This document shows, in pieces, positions 1-8,298 of a stretch of 64,000 nt of DNA. Source of the stretch: Syntrophaceae bacterium UBA4810. GTDB taxonomy: Bacteria > Desulfobacterota > Syntrophia > Syntrophales > Smithellaceae. Within the stretch, counting starts at the first letter, position 1; each line of letters opens with the position of its first letter. The notes under the pieces were generated by a model, which did not search any database, was not told where the DNA came from, and saw nothing but the letters and a program-made list of their open reading frames with translations. The stretch spans positions 4,654 to 68,653 of the forward strand of contig DHGA01000061.1 of NCBI GenBank assembly GCA_002402545.1, given 5' to 3'. The translations under genes and the position numbers were made by a program.

Positions 1-2
1 TA

Positions 3-539
3 TCTTTCGGAAAGAATCTAACTTTCGCGCACAAATCCATTCCTCTTTTAAACCAGAACAGGATGCTTATTTCTTTTAAAAACGAGATCCCTTATTATTC
101 GTTTGTAGATGTTATTAATAAAAAAATCCCCGCTGACGCGTTTCGGAATAAAGTTGTCATCATCGCTCCCAGCACGGCAGGCTTGGGGGAACTGCGTGAA
201 ACCGCGACGGCTTATAAAGTTCCCTCGGTAAAAATTATCGCCAACATTATCGATAATATTTTAAGCGACGATTATATAATCCGCCCGGAATGGGCATTGG
301 CGCTGGAATTGATGATGATTTTTTTATTCGGGCTTTTTATTACGCTTATCATACCGCGCCTCGGAGCATTGATCGGCACCATCATAACTCTGGCCGTTTT
401 GGCTATGTGGATTGGCGTGAGCTTGTATCTTTTTGTTAATTACAGTTACTGGATCAAAGCAGTGTATCCCGCTTTCGTTCTTTTGATGGGGCACATTATC
501 ATCGTGTCCAAAAGATATGAAGTAGCTCCAAAAACGTGA
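3..539 (+). CDS. CHASE2-domain membrane protein, C-terminal part (5' end outside window)
   Basis: The reading frame is open to the left edge, so the start lies outside the window. The visible part ends a CHASE2 extracytoplasmic sensor domain: the segment reading NRMLISFKNEIPYYSF, then FRNKVVIIAPSTAGLGELR and ANIIDNILS, is typical of its C-terminal half. Three hydrophobic membrane segments follow (ALALELMMIFLFGLF, GTIITLAVLAMWIGV, AVYPAFVLLMGHII). CHASE2 proteins usually continue into an adenylate cyclase, kinase or phosphatase domain, but this one stops about ten residues after the last segment (SKRYEVAPKT). No cyclase-like sequence is seen downstream in any frame before murI. It is either a sensor-only protein or a truncated receptor. 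The family call is fairly sure; the signal sensed is unknown. Confidence 0.72.
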   Translation, partial: SFGKNLTFAHKSIPLLNQNRMLISFKNEIPYYSFVDVINKKIPADAFRNKVVIIAPSTAGLGELRETATAYKVPSVKIIANIIDNILSDDYIIRPEWALALELMMIFLFGLFITLIIPRLGALIGTIITLAVLAMWIGVSLYLFVNYSYWIKAVYPAFVLLMGHIIIVSKRYEVAPKT

Positions 540-679
540 AGGTGGTGAAAACACTTTAATTTACACTGCTGACTTTTTTCTAGCCCTGGCTATGACACTA
601 TGGTAAAGCCGTTACAAACTTGCCTTCGGACAGGAATTTTGCCAGAAAAAAGATGGACAAGGAGTTTTAATTTTTACCC

Positions 680-1480
680 GTGAAAAATGACCGTGCCATA
701 GGCGTTTTCGATTCCGGAGTCGGCGGCCTGACCGTTGTGCGATCCCTCATGGAGCGCCTGCCGTCAGAAAATATCATTTATTTCGGTGATACCGCGCGCG
801 TACCTTACGGCATAAAATCAGTCGATACGATCAATCGCTACGCCTCCCAAATCACTGAATTTCTTTTAAAAAGAGATGTTAAGCTGCTGATTGTCGCCTG
901 CAATACGATGGCAGCTGTCGCCTATCAGACAATCAAGGATTTATCCGACGTTCCGGTTTTAGAAGTCATCGAGGCCAGCGCCCATAACGCTGTGCGCCAA
1001 TCGCGCGCGAAGGTTATCGGCGTTATCGGAACGCCGGCTACTATCAACTCGAACGCCTACGCGCGCGCGATCCGTCATTGTGACAAGACGATTAAAATTT
1101 ATTCTCAGGCCTGCCCGCTTTTTGTGCCCCTGGTGGAAGAAGGTTTGTTTGAACATGAGGCGACAAATCTTATCGCGCGGGAATATTTAAAACCGCTTAT
1201 GGCCGAAAAAATTGACACGCTTGTGCTGGGATGCACTCACTATCCGTTATTAAAACCGTTGCTTCAGGATATTGCCGGCCCCGAAGTAACTCTTATCGAT
1301 TCGGCGCAGGCAATGGCGGATATCGCCGCGGATCTGATCGCGAAACAAAAAATTGCCAATGACGGCAATGATCATCCCGATTACCTGTTTTGCGTAAGTG
1401 ACGTTCCGTACCGTTTTCAGGCTATCGGTGAAAAGTTTTTGGGTCGGAAATTTGACCGCGTGGAAGTGGTTAACTTATAA
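680..1480 (+). CDS. murI: Glutamate racemase
   Basis: Cofactor-independent cytosolic racemase making D-glutamate for peptidoglycan. Near the N-terminus is FDSGVGGLTV with D11 and S12. The two catalytic cysteines are C74 in ACNTMAA and C185 in LGCTHYPLL, where H187 is also present. DTARVPYG near residue 37 is the usual glutamate-binding segment. At 266 aa it has normal family length. The start is a GTG at 680; an AGGAG about 16 bases upstream is rather far away, so initiation may be weak. The next gene starts 43 bases downstream on the same strand. Confidence 0.95.
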   Translation: MKNDRAIGVFDSGVGGLTVVRSLMERLPSENIIYFGDTARVPYGIKSVDTINRYASQITEFLLKRDVKLLIVACNTMAAVAYQTIKDLSDVPVLEVIEASAHNAVRQSRAKVIGVIGTPATINSNAYARAIRHCDKTIKIYSQACPLFVPLVEEGLFEHEATNLIAREYLKPLMAEKIDTLVLGCTHYPLLKPLLQDIAGPEVTLIDSAQAMADIAADLIAKQKIANDGNDHPDYLFCVSDVPYRFQAIGEKFLGRKFDRVEVVNL

Positions 1481-1523
1481 AAACTTGATGGAAATTATCT
1501 AAAAAAAAGGTAAATGACCTGTC

Positions 1524-3092
1524 ATGAAAATTTTACTTGCCGGCTATAACCTTGATTATGAGCTTATCAGTGAACTCAAACAAAAAAAATCTCTCGCTGA
1601 AGATTTGACACCGGAGACAATCTCCGCCGCTTACGCGCGCATCAGCCGCAGCCCCAAACCTGTTGATGAATTGCGCCAGCTGGCGCGAGGCGAAGTGGAA
1701 AAAGCGCGCCAGTCCAACCGCAACATCGTTTTTGAAATGGGACATAGCTCTGTCGCGGAACACGCTGTTTTTAACATCGATGTGCTGGGTGTTTCGCGCC
1801 TGCTGGTTGAAGAAATTGAGAAATTTCGCCTGTGTTCATTCACGGAAAAATCGCAGCGCTATGTTCTTTTCAATAAAGATTTTGTCGTGCCGGATGAAAT
1901 CTGGCGGGCGGGTATGACCAATCTTTTCGTGGAGACAATAGCGGCGCAAAATGACTATTATCATGAACTTTATGAGAAGCTTCGCCCTTTTGTTTTTGAG
2001 CAAAACAAAGCGCTGGCCGAAAACCCGTCCAACAAATCCACGCTGGAAGGCTGGGCTAAAGAAGACGCCCGCTACGCCATTTCTATGGCCACACAGACAC
2101 AGCTGGGCATGACCATTAACGCCCGAAATCTAGAACTGATGCTGAGAAGACTCGGCGCGCTACAACTGGAAGAAGCCAAAGAATATGCTAATAAATTATA
2201 TGTGGCTACAAAAAATGTAGCACCTTCTCTTATTCGTTATACTGATGCAACATCCTATGATCGGCTTACTAGAAAAAATTTATGGAGACATCCTCTTTCA
2301 AGTCAACAGCATTTTCCATTTTTTCTCAGCACCGACTATGACTTGTTTACTAGACAAGGTTTACACGAGCAGGCATCTGCTATTATGAATAAATATCCAC
2401 AACCCAGAAGGAATAAAAAATTGCAAGCCGTACAACTTCTGTCTATCTCGGACGATGCTGATGACCGTATTGTCGCTTCACTTCTTTATTCTTCATCCCG
2501 TGATAATTACATAAATTGCATAAAGCGGGCTAAGCAAATGAACATCAAAGAAAAAAAAGCCTTGTTCAAAACTGCTTTTGAGCATCTTGAACCGCATGAC
2601 TCCGTGCTGCGCGAACTAGAAAATGTTGATCTTCACTTTGAACTCATCGTCAGCTCCACTTGTTTTGCACAATTAAAAAGGCATCGCATGGCGACAATTA
2701 TCACGCAGGAATACGACCCCGCACTCGGTGTTACCATTCCTTCTTCTGTGCGCAAAATCGGCCAGCAAAAAAAGTTTATGGATATCATCAAACAGACAAA
2801 CAAAATTTACTCGCAAATCCGCAAGAAAGCGCCCGAAGCCGCGACCTACATTCTTACCAACGCGCACCGCAAAAGAGTATTGATGAAATTAAACGCGCGC
2901 GAGATGTATCATCTGGCGCGTCTGCGCGCCGACGCTCACGCCCAATGGGATATCAGAAACCTTACCGAAAGCATGCTCAAAAAAGCGAATATAATTATGC
3001 CTTTGACGCTTGCGCTGGCCTGCGGAAAAGACTCCTTCGAAAAGCTTTATAAAAAGACTTTCGGCGCTCAAGGCAGGCAGGGCAAATCCTAA
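1524..3092 (+). CDS. Tandem ThyX-like (FAD-dependent thymidylate synthase family) protein
   Basis: This 522-residue protein is about twice the length of a usual ThyX subunit and appears to hold two ThyX-type halves. The first has FEMGHSSVAEHAVF, then FRLCSFTEKSQRY at 101-113 in the position of the RHRxxSxNExSxRY signature, and the helix DARYAISMATQTQLG-NARNLELMLRRL near 181-210. The second half has HDSVLRE, then KRHRMATIITQEYDP at 385-399. Neither half keeps a perfect canonical ThyX motif, so thymidylate synthesis is possible but not certain. The linker region (roughly bases 2170-2580) is visibly richer in A and T than the two flanks. The MFS gene starts 4 bases after the stop. Confidence 0.8.
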   Translation: MKILLAGYNLDYELISELKQKKSLAEDLTPETISAAYARISRSPKPVDELRQLARGEVEKARQSNRNIVFEMGHSSVAEHAVFNIDVLGVSRLLVEEIEKFRLCSFTEKSQRYVLFNKDFVVPDEIWRAGMTNLFVETIAAQNDYYHELYEKLRPFVFEQNKALAENPSNKSTLEGWAKEDARYAISMATQTQLGMTINARNLELMLRRLGALQLEEAKEYANKLYVATKNVAPSLIRYTDATSYDRLTRKNLWRHPLSSQQHFPFFLSTDYDLFTRQGLHEQASAIMNKYPQPRRNKKLQAVQLLSISDDADDRIVASLLYSSSRDNYINCIKRAKQMNIKEKKALFKTAFEHLEPHDSVLRELENVDLHFELIVSSTCFAQLKRHRMATIITQEYDPALGVTIPSSVRKIGQQKKFMDIIKQTNKIYSQIRKKAPEAATYILTNAHRKRVLMKLNAREMYHLARLRADAHAQWDIRNLTESMLKKANIIMPLTLALACGKDSFEKLYKKTFGAQGRQGKS

Positions 3093-3096
3093 TTTC

Positions 3097-4467
3097 ATGA
3101 CCGACAAAAACAATTTTTATATTCTGCTCGCCGTCACGTTAAGCGCGTTTCTGACACCATTTATGGGTTCGGCTGTTAATGTCGCCCTGCCGGTTATCGG
3201 CAAAGAATTTTCCATGACCGCGCTGGCCTTGGGCTGGATTGTTTCTTCGTTTATTCTGGCCGCCGCGATCACGCTTGTTCCTTTAGGCAGAGTATCGGAC
3301 ATTTACGGGCACCGTAAAATATTTCTCTACGGCGCGCTGATTTTTACTATCTCCTCATCTTTGTGCATCTGCGCGCCCGCGTCTTCTTTGTTAATTTTTT
3401 TCCGGACTATTCAAGGCGTTGGCGGAGCGATGATTTTCAGCACGGGAACGGCTCTTTTGATTTCTCACTATCCGGCACAAAAACGCGGCATGATTTTGGG
3501 CATTAATCTGGCCGCGGTTTACAGCGGCTTAACCATTGGCCCTTTTGTGGGCGGACTTTTAACGCAGCATTTCGGCTGGAGATATATTTTTCTTTTTGCC
3601 GCATTTTTGGGCGTAATTATTATCTTAACCATCGCTCCCCTGGCGCGGCAGGAACGCCCTGAAGCCCGCGGTGAAAAATTTGATTATACAGGATCTCTTA
3701 TATACGGAGCGGCTTTGTTTTCTATTATGTACGGCTTTTCACTATTGCCTGCGTGGTCTGCCGCTTTTCTTATTTTCGCGGGTATCCTGGGACTCATATT
3801 CTTTATCCTGCGGCAGCTTAAAATTCCCTTTCCGCTTTTGGATATTCGTCTTTTTATGGAAAATAGGGTTTTTGCCTTTTCCAATCTGGCGGCGATGATT
3901 CATTATTGCGCCACGTTCGCGGTGACATTTTTGCTGAGCCTTTATTTACAGCAGGTAAAAATGCTTTCACCCGCGCAGACGGGATTCATTCTGGTTGCCG
4001 AACCGGTTGTCATGGCGCTGTGTTCGCCTTTCGCGGGCAGGCTATCCGATCGTTTCGAACCGCAGATCATTGCTTCTTCCGGAATGGCTCTCACCGTTGC
4101 CGGTCTTATTTTGCTGATGTTTATCAGTCCTGCTACCACCACCTGCTACATCATCACCTCGCTGATTCTCCTGGGCGTCGGTTTCGCGTTTTTTTCCTCG
4201 CCCAACGTCAATGCCACCATGAGTTCCGTCGGAAATAAATTTTACGGCGTCGCTTCGGCAACTCTGGCCACTATGCGGCTTACCGGCCAGATGTTTTCCA
4301 TGGGCATTACCATGCTGGTTTTTGCCGTTATTCTGGGGCAGCACACACTCGGCGCGGCGGATAATTTGCTTCTTTTAAAAAGCGCGCGTATAATTTATTT
4401 TATTCTTGCGGTAGTTTGTGTGTTTGGTATTTTCGCCTCGGCGGCGCGGGGAAAGGTGCATAAATGA
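3097..4467 (+). CDS. MFS transporter, DHA2-type (EmrB/QacA-like)
   Basis: Inner-membrane, proton-driven exporter of about 456 residues with many hydrophobic segments, consistent with the 14-helix DHA2 group. Conserved MFS features are GRVSDIYGHRK in the loop after helix 2 (motif A) and GLTIGPFVGGLL in helix 5 (motif C, typical of antiporters). The ATG at 3097 was chosen because it follows the previous stop by 4 bases and starts directly before the first helix. The longer frame from 3010 would run through the end of the ThyX-like gene. The stop overlaps the next start by 4 bases (ATGA), so the two are probably translated together. Substrate unknown. Confidence 0.88.
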   Translation: MTDKNNFYILLAVTLSAFLTPFMGSAVNVALPVIGKEFSMTALALGWIVSSFILAAAITLVPLGRVSDIYGHRKIFLYGALIFTISSSLCICAPASSLLIFFRTIQGVGGAMIFSTGTALLISHYPAQKRGMILGINLAAVYSGLTIGPFVGGLLTQHFGWRYIFLFAAFLGVIIILTIAPLARQERPEARGEKFDYTGSLIYGAALFSIMYGFSLLPAWSAAFLIFAGILGLIFFILRQLKIPFPLLDIRLFMENRVFAFSNLAAMIHYCATFAVTFLLSLYLQQVKMLSPAQTGFILVAEPVVMALCSPFAGRLSDRFEPQIIASSGMALTVAGLILLMFISPATTTCYIITSLILLGVGFAFFSSPNVNATMSSVGNKFYGVASATLATMRLTGQMFSMGITMLVFAVILGQHTLGAADNLLLLKSARIIYFILAVVCVFGIFASAARGKVHK

Positions 4468-5231
4468 AACTAAACGTTATCAGCTTAATCATCGGAATTT
4501 GCGCCGGCGCTTTCGGCGGCCTTATCGGCATCGGCGGCGGTTTAATCATGATTCCGCTGATGATGCTGTTTTTGAAATTCGGCCAACATAAGGCTCACGG
4601 CACGAGTTTAGTCGCCCTTATTTTCACGGGAATCAGCGGCGCGATAATCTACGGCCTGCATGGCTCTGTGGATTACGTGGCTGCTATTACGCTGGCCGTG
4701 CCCGCGATTTTTACCGCGAGATTAGGGGCAAAATACGCTCATTCTCTAGCGGAATGGAAATTGCGGAAATTATTTGGAATTTTTTTATTTTTCTGCGCGA
4801 TGATGTTATTTTTCAAACCTTACATGGGAAACGCGATTGTCATCACATCTCCCGCGTTTATCATCATTATTTTTGTGATTGCCGGCGCGGCCACCGGATT
4901 TCTTTCCGGCATGATGGGTGTGGGCGGCGGAACAATAATGGTTCCGGTAATGGTGCTGCTGGCGGGATTCGGCCAGCACATGGCGCAGGGCACATCGCTT
5001 TTGGTTATGGTTCCGGCGGGTGCCGTGGGTGCTTATACGCACTGGCGGCTCGGAAACGTTAATCATCAAATTCTTTACGGCCTTATCGTGGGAATTCTTG
5101 CCGGCACATATTTAGGCGGATACCTGGCGCATCTGATCGCGGAAGATATATTAAGGTTGATTTTTGTGACAATAATGATAGTGCTTAGTTTCCGTTATAT
5201 TAAAACCGGTTATCCTGAAGAAGTTGAATAA
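4464..5231 (+). CDS. TauE/SafE family permease
   Basis: Eight-helix inner-membrane protein of the sulfite/anion exporter family (TSUP). The two glycine-rich repeat signatures are visible: GAFGGLIGIGGGLIMIPLM near the N-terminus and GFLSGMMGVGGGTIMVPVM in the second half. Each is followed by a GQHxAxGTSL segment, as expected for the internally duplicated fold. The length of 255 residues is normal. It overlaps the MFS gene by 4 bases. Family members move sulfite, sulfoacetate or related organic anions; which one here cannot be told from the sequence. Confidence 0.9.
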   Translation: MKLNVISLIIGICAGAFGGLIGIGGGLIMIPLMMLFLKFGQHKAHGTSLVALIFTGISGAIIYGLHGSVDYVAAITLAVPAIFTARLGAKYAHSLAEWKLRKLFGIFLFFCAMMLFFKPYMGNAIVITSPAFIIIIFVIAGAATGFLSGMMGVGGGTIMVPVMVLLAGFGQHMAQGTSLLVMVPAGAVGAYTHWRLGNVNHQILYGLIVGILAGTYLGGYLAHLIAEDILRLIFVTIMIVLSFRYIKTGYPEEVE

Positions 5232-5233
5232 TC

Positions 5234-5728
5234 ATGATTCGCCAATGCACACAAAATGATTTTGAAGAAATTCTGGCCATCATCAACGACGCGGCAACTG
5301 CCTACATTGGATTCATCCCTGATGACTGCTGGCACGAGCCTTACATGTCTGCCGATTATCTACGCCACGAAATGGATGACGACGTGAACTTCTGGGGGCT
5401 GGAAGAAGAAGGCCGGCTTATTGGTGTAATGGGCATTCAGGACAGAGGCGATGTTACGCTGATTCGCCACGCTTATGTCCGGACAGCTTCGCGCAATAAA
5501 GGAATCGGCTCTCAGCTATTAAATAATTTACAAAACATGGCCGACAAGACCATCCTTATCGGCACCTGGGCTGCCGCCACTTGGGCGATATCTTTTTACG
5601 AGAAAAACGGCTACAGTCTGGTCTCCACTGAAGAAAAAAACCGCCTGCTTAAAAAATACTGGAAGATTCCCGCGCGCCAGGTAGAAACATCCGTGGTTTT
5701 ATCTTCAAAAATCAAAACTCTCATCTAA
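5234..5728 (+). CDS. GNAT family N-acetyltransferase
   Basis: A 164-residue cytosolic acetyl-CoA-dependent acyltransferase. The acetyl-CoA-binding core is the segment VRTASRNKGIGSQLLNNL, which carries the R/Q-x-x-G-x-G/A pattern. A later SFYEKNGY motif is typical of the C-terminal half of the GNAT fold. The gene starts 2 bases after the TauE gene stop, so it probably belongs to the same transcript. The substrate cannot be deduced. Confidence 0.88.
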   Translation: MIRQCTQNDFEEILAIINDAATAYIGFIPDDCWHEPYMSADYLRHEMDDDVNFWGLEEEGRLIGVMGIQDRGDVTLIRHAYVRTASRNKGIGSQLLNNLQNMADKTILIGTWAAATWAISFYEKNGYSLVSTEEKNRLLKKYWKIPARQVETSVVLSSKIKTLI

Positions 5729-5736
5729 AAAAAGTT

Positions 5737-6207
5737 TTAACGGAGAGCTCTTTCGTAGGCGCTTTCGGAATAGCCGTGAATGGCGCGACCGTTAATGATG
5801 GCAAAGGGCACACCGCTTCTTGGGTCAAGCTCCCTTTTTCTGGCCGCGGCCTCGCGGTCTTTTTCCACGTCATATTCGGTAAAAGGAATATTGCGGGACA
5901 GAAAAAAATTGCGCGCTTTCGTGCAGTAGGGGCACCAGCTTGTCGTATAAAGAACAACTTCTTGATTCTTATCCTGAATTGCCTCTTTTTTATCCGCGGA
6001 TGTTTTTTCTTTTTCCGGCCTGATGCAAATCTCTTGGGGAGTATCCGCATCTTTGCTCGTCTTTACTTTTTTGCCATACTTCGCGGGCGGCGGATAATCG
6101 GTTATATGGACATTGCCCTGATCATCTTCCCACGTATAGAAATCCGCAACGGCAATTCCCTGCAGGGCAAAAAATATAGCAATACAAATAAATAAATGTT
6201 TTATCAT
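5737..6207 (-). CDS. Exported DUF4124-glutaredoxin fusion protein
   Basis: A 156-residue protein with an N-terminal signal peptide (MIKHLFICIAIFFALQGIAVA). A short DUF4124-like segment follows (FYTWEDDQGNVHITDYPP), then a lysine/glutamate-rich linker and a glutaredoxin domain. The redox motif is SWCPYCTKA around residues 90-98, and GVPFAIINGRAIHGYS near the end is the usual cis-proline/glutathione-side segment. It probably acts as a thiol-disulfide oxidoreductase outside the cytoplasm, or is held at the membrane. It converges with the GNAT gene, leaving only 8 bases between stops. Confidence 0.85.
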   Translation of the reverse strand: MIKHLFICIAIFFALQGIAVADFYTWEDDQGNVHITDYPPPAKYGKKVKTSKDADTPQEICIRPEKEKTSADKKEAIQDKNQEVVLYTTSWCPYCTKARNFFLSRNIPFTEYDVEKDREAAARKRELDPRSGVPFAIINGRAIHGYSESAYERALR

Positions 6208-6302
6208 CCGTTCCTGTCGCTGATGTTTATGACATTGAGATTATTATATTTTTAGCCCCGGCATTTGTCCAGAACAATATTATTACGGCGCAAACAAACA
6301 AT

Positions 6303-6331
6303 TTGACAGACAAATATCTTCTTCATATACT
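6303..6331 (+). promoter_or_regulatory. Sigma-70-type promoter of the nitronate monooxygenase gene
   Basis: TTGACA at 6303-6308 and TATACT at 6326-6331 with a 17-base spacer, a near-consensus housekeeping promoter pointing at the gene starting at 6413. Confidence 0.75.
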
Positions 6332-6412
6332 CTTGCCACAAAAGCCTCCCCCGGCCGGTTAATTTGCTCATAAAAACGCAATTATTTTAATAAAATACAG
6401 GAGGAAAAAGTA

Positions 6413-7528
6413 ATGTTAAAAACGAGACTAACAGAATTATTGGGAATTAAGTACCCCATCATGCAGGCAGGCATGGGCCCATTTTCCAACAACAACCTTT
6501 GCGTGGCCGCGGCCAACGCCGGCTGCCTGGGACTGCTTTCCACCAGCGGTCTTTTCAACAAAGACGACCAGCCCTGGGTATACAACGCCTTTTGTGACAC
6601 CGGCGAAGCGAAACGTGACGACGATATGGCCACCGTGCTGGACACTGTTCTGAAACGCACGCATCGTCTGGTCAAAGACAAAGGCGGCGTTTTCGGCCCC
6701 AATGTGATGGTATCGGCAGAACTAAAAGACAAAGCCAACATCATGATCGAAACGGCCATCAAGGCGCGGGAAGAAAATCCCGACATGAAAAAAACCCTCA
6801 AGGTAATTTATACATCTGCCGGTGATCCAATGGGCTGGGGAGAAAAAATTAAAGGCGCCGGCTTCATCTGGATTCATATCATCCCTTCCGTCAGAGCCGC
6901 ATTGCGCTGCAAAAAGGCGGGTGTGGACGTGATTGTCGCTTCCGGCCATGAAGGCGGATTCCACACACATTGGGAACCGCTTCATTCTATGGTTCTTTTC
7001 CCCGCCGTTGTCGAGGCAGTGTCCGACGCAAAAACGCTCGTAGTGGGCGGCGGCGGCGTATCCGACGGCAAAACTCTGGCCGCCACTTTGGCTTTAGGTT
7101 GTGACGGAGCGCTGATGGGAACCCGCTTCCTCGCGACACAGGAAAGCGATTTTCCCCCGCTGTGGAAGCAATCCGTTGTAGAAGCGCAGGATCGCGGCAC
7201 GCTCGTCGCCCGCGGTTATGTGGGCCCCGCCCGCTGGCTGAGAAATCCCCGCAGTGAAGAGCACGCGGTGAACACGCTGAAAAAATCTCCCGGCGTGTTC
7301 CTCGGCACACCGGACAGCTATACAACCATGGAAGATATGTCTTTGATTGATTTTGAAAACGAATCTATCAAGGCCGTGTTTGAAGGAGACAAATCAAAAG
7401 CGATGATGGCCGCCGGCGAAGCCGCCCAGCGCATCAACGACATGCCCAAGGTTGAAGATTTGGTTAAAGCCATGGCCAAAGAGGCGGAAGACATTATCGT
7501 CAACATGCCCAAGAAATACGTTAAATAA
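6413..7528 (+). CDS. Nitronate monooxygenase / 2-nitropropane dioxygenase family protein
   Basis: FMN-dependent TIM-barrel enzyme of 371 residues that oxidises alkyl nitronates or related compounds. The family opening IKYPIMQAGMGPFSN is present. The central motif ASGHEGGFHTH contains the conserved GHxxGGH-type histidine region. VVGGGGVSDGKTLAATLALGCDGALMGTRFLATQES is the FMN-phosphate-binding part. A strong Shine-Dalgarno (aggagg) lies 8 bases before the ATG, and a consensus promoter lies about 80 bases upstream. In anaerobes this family may also include enoyl reductases, so the exact reaction is uncertain. Confidence 0.88.
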   Translation: MLKTRLTELLGIKYPIMQAGMGPFSNNNLCVAAANAGCLGLLSTSGLFNKDDQPWVYNAFCDTGEAKRDDDMATVLDTVLKRTHRLVKDKGGVFGPNVMVSAELKDKANIMIETAIKAREENPDMKKTLKVIYTSAGDPMGWGEKIKGAGFIWIHIIPSVRAALRCKKAGVDVIVASGHEGGFHTHWEPLHSMVLFPAVVEAVSDAKTLVVGGGGVSDGKTLAATLALGCDGALMGTRFLATQESDFPPLWKQSVVEAQDRGTLVARGYVGPARWLRNPRSEEHAVNTLKKSPGVFLGTPDSYTTMEDMSLIDFENESIKAVFEGDKSKAMMAAGEAAQRINDMPKVEDLVKAMAKEAEDIIVNMPKKYVK

Positions 7529-7549
7529 AGATTTACACGCCAAACAAAA

Positions 7550-7576
7550 GCCGGAGGCGATTTCTGCGCCTCCGGC
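7550..7576 (+). terminator. Stem-loop after the nitronate monooxygenase gene
   Basis: Perfect 10-base inverted repeat (GCCGGAGGCG / CGCCTCCGGC) with a 7-base loop, 22 bases after the stop codon. No T run follows, so intrinsic termination is likely weak. Confidence 0.55.
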
Positions 7577-7709
7577 AATTACAATAAGGGGTGTTTTTAT
7601 GCGTCACCTCGAATTTATTAAACCTGTAAACTGTTTCAAAAAGCAACTGATATATTTACCAGACATTACCCAGTTGTTATGATAAATAAAATGAAGGAGG
7701 CTCAATGAA

Positions 7710-8249
7710 ATGGTAGAGCAACCAAAAAGAAGTTTAGGAAAAGCAATTGATTCAATTGTTGACGCACTAGAGACCTTGGATGATGATTCAAAACTTATTG
7801 CGGTTAAAGCTGCATGTGCTCACCTGAATATCCCTTTGGGTAACGAAGCACAAACAGTTCTACCACCACGGACAGTAACGCCAACTCAATCTGAACAGAT
7901 AGCACCATCCTCAACTCAATCACCAGATAATACACAAATTATTGATATCAGGTCTCTCAAAGAGAGCAAAAACCCTAACAATGCTGTTGAGATGGCTTGT
8001 ATTGTAGCATTTTACCTTGGAAACACTGCCCCAACCGAAGAAAGAAGGAATGAAATTTTTACCAAAGACATTGACCGCTATTTTAAGCAAGGAGGATTTC
8101 CTCTTCCTAAAGTGCCTGGCCAGGTATTACGTGATGCCAAGGCCGCTGGCTATTTGGATTCTGCCGGTCGAGGATCTTTTAAATTAAATCCTGTCGGTTA
8201 TAATTTAGTTGCACATACTTTACCGCGAGCAAAAGGTAAAAAATCTTAG
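7710..8249 (+). CDS. Unknown protein with C-terminal winged-helix-like region, first gene of cassette 1
   Basis: A 179-residue soluble protein that I cannot assign. The N-terminal 60 residues look helical (LGKAIDSIVDALETLDDDSKLIAVKAACAHLNIPL). A Thr/Ser/Pro/Gln-rich linker covers about 50-75. The C-terminal part (EIFTKDIDRYFKQGGFPLPKVPGQVLRDAKAAGYLDSAGRG, split here only for reading) resembles a winged-helix or SAM-like fold used for DNA or partner binding. A strong aaggagg lies upstream. The next gene follows 49 bases later with no attC between them, so the two form one cassette and probably one functional pair. Base composition is clearly more AT-rich than the chromosome around it. Confidence 0.7.
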   Translation: MVEQPKRSLGKAIDSIVDALETLDDDSKLIAVKAACAHLNIPLGNEAQTVLPPRTVTPTQSEQIAPSSTQSPDNTQIIDIRSLKESKNPNNAVEMACIVAFYLGNTAPTEERRNEIFTKDIDRYFKQGGFPLPKVPGQVLRDAKAAGYLDSAGRGSFKLNPVGYNLVAHTLPRAKGKKS

Positions 8250-8298
8250 CTTTGTTCTTGGCTGGTATCAAATCTTTGAAGGATTTAGGTCTTATTAA

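Noticed and set aside
3010..3096. MFS gene starting at 3010
   Set aside because: This would overlap the ThyX-like gene by about 80 bases and add a basic stretch; the ATG at 3097 fits the membrane topology.
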